From the NCBI GenBank assembly GCA_905250125.1, contig CAJNOL010000688.1, positions 47,415 through 111,414 of the forward strand: DNA of 64,000 bases. The letters run 5' to 3'. This stretch comes from Rotaria sordida (taxonomy: Eukaryota; Rotifera; Eurotatoria; Philodinida; Philodinidae). Within the stretch, counting starts at the first letter, position 1. Each line of letters begins with the position of its first letter. This document shows, piece by piece, positions 63,196 through 64,000 of the stretch. Below the pieces are notes generated by a model that had not been told where the DNA came from, ran no database searches, and saw nothing but the letters and a program-made list of their open reading frames with translations. The translations under genes and the position numbers were made by a program.

Positions 63196-63660
63196 TATTA
63201 TTAGATTAGTTGCTAATCGATCGTTTAAACTTCGAAGTAAAAAGAACGAATATAACCGATGATTATATAGAGAATGTATAAATTCAACAGAAAAAAGAGA
63301 AAAATAACGACTAGTAACTAGCTTTATTATAGTCAGTCGGACGACCCTTGTTTTAATAACAATGAACAATGATTTAAAATCGATCTCCTCCGAATAATTA
63401 AATATTTTACAAGAATATTTAGAAAAGAAAATTGAATAGATTAAATTTCAAAACTATTTTCCTATAATGAAAATTTTAAAAAAACCGCCAAGTTTTTTTT
63501 CAATAATCTTTTTCTTCCTTCTGAATATTTAATGCAGTTGTGCACTTTACTGGAGTGAAATCAATGAGGAGAGAGTAACCAAGGTGACAACAGGAGAATA
63601 CATGCATAATGTTCAATAATGAATTGACTTTCTCGTAAGAAAGAAATTTTATAGGTATAT
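63196..63660. promoter_or_regulatory. Divergent intergenic/promoter region, 465 bp
   Basis: It separates the Lys/Glu-rich gene (minus) from the coiled-coil gene (plus), so it should contain both promoters. No TATA-like or other specific motif is convincing. Confidence 0.4.
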
Positions 63661-64000
63661 ATGGCAGCATCGAATGGTATTCAACCACCATCGAATACCT
63701 TTATAGAACCACAGTACGGATATATGATAACAGAAAAAGAATCTGTTTCTAATGGTCATTTTTTTATTTTCTTTATGTTTCAATTCAAGGTATACAAGTG
63801 ACCAACAACTTATACTATTAAATAATGAAGAGCTTCGAACAAGAAATCGTGAACAATTAATTGAAAAACTTGAACGAGTTATTCAAGAAAAAAATGCTTC
63901 CATTACCAAACTTGAAGAACGGTAAAAAATTAAATCAATGAATAGTTCAATCCATATATTATTTATTCGATTTCCTTATATTTATCTAGTGAACAATACT
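63661..64000 (+). CDS. Coiled-coil protein, 5' part only
   Basis: Partial gene cut by the right edge. The proposed exons are 63661-63713, 63790-63921 and 63990 onward. Junctions are phase 2 (CA|G and CG|T) with GT-AG borders (donors gtacgg and gtaaaa, acceptors ttcaag and atctag). After a short polar start (MAASNGIQPPSN), exon 2 encodes a highly charged helix (EELRTRNREQLIEKLERVIQ and ITKLEER) with heptad spacing. The first donor is not a strong consensus; using later GT sites shifts the frame into stops, which is why this one was chosen. No family can be named from about 65 residues. Confidence 0.6.

Noticed and set aside
1-64000. CRISPR arrays, bacterial operons, tRNA or rRNA genes
   Set aside because: None seen; the window is spliced eukaryotic DNA, and no cloverleaf or rRNA-like segment was recognised by eye.

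Overview
The window reads as nuclear DNA of an A+T-rich invertebrate, most likely a bdelloid rotifer (Rotaria/Adineta type). This is inference. It rests on metazoan-only gene families (CRTC, supervillin, secernin, DNase I), many very short GT-AG introns of about 35-90 bp mixed with a few kilobase-scale ones, Asn/Gln/Ser-rich coding sequence, decayed fragments of families I associate with bdelloids (FLYWCH finger, a DVDQCIDF-type family), and short GT-rich tracts resembling the bdelloid telomeric unit TGTGGG.

Layout. Positions 1-594 hold the 5' part of a rhodopsin-like GPCR gene running off the left edge (minus strand). From about 600 to 11,800 the DNA is mostly non-coding and repeat-laden: three long imperfect palindromes, one copy of a dispersed repeat, a small coiled-coil gene (9136-9510) and decayed gene fragments. 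A complete four-exon secernin gene lies at 11799-14224 (minus). It is followed by a TA-flanked mariner-type MITE (14397-15126), a second TIR element (16688-17407), two single-exon genes of unknown function (18441-18911 and 22372-23262, both minus), a pseudogene and a fourth palindrome.

The right half is gene-rich. A 12-exon CRTC (CREB-regulated transcription coactivator) gene spans 26345-30115 (plus). A 28-exon supervillin gene spans 36649-56511 (plus), about 20 kb, encoding about 2,711 residues. A three-exon secreted DNase I gene spans 58180-59245 (plus). A seven-exon gene for a Lys/Glu-rich disordered protein spans 61752-63195 (minus), and a divergent coiled-coil gene starts at 63661 (plus) and is cut by the right edge. 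The exon models were built by hand. For every complete multi-exon gene the intron phases match and the summed exon lengths are a multiple of three, which is strong internal support.

The genes are ordinary independent eukaryotic genes with no operon or shared pathway evident. CRTC acts in cAMP/Ca2+-regulated transcription, supervillin at the actin-membrane cortex, DNase I is a secreted nuclease, and secernin belongs to the Ntn-hydrolase/C69 family. I did not find a convincing new multigene system. The most unusual signals are the set of long fold-back palindromes, a small family of GT-rich hairpins with a shared loop, and a long serine/asparagine/glutamine-rich N-terminal half in supervillin.
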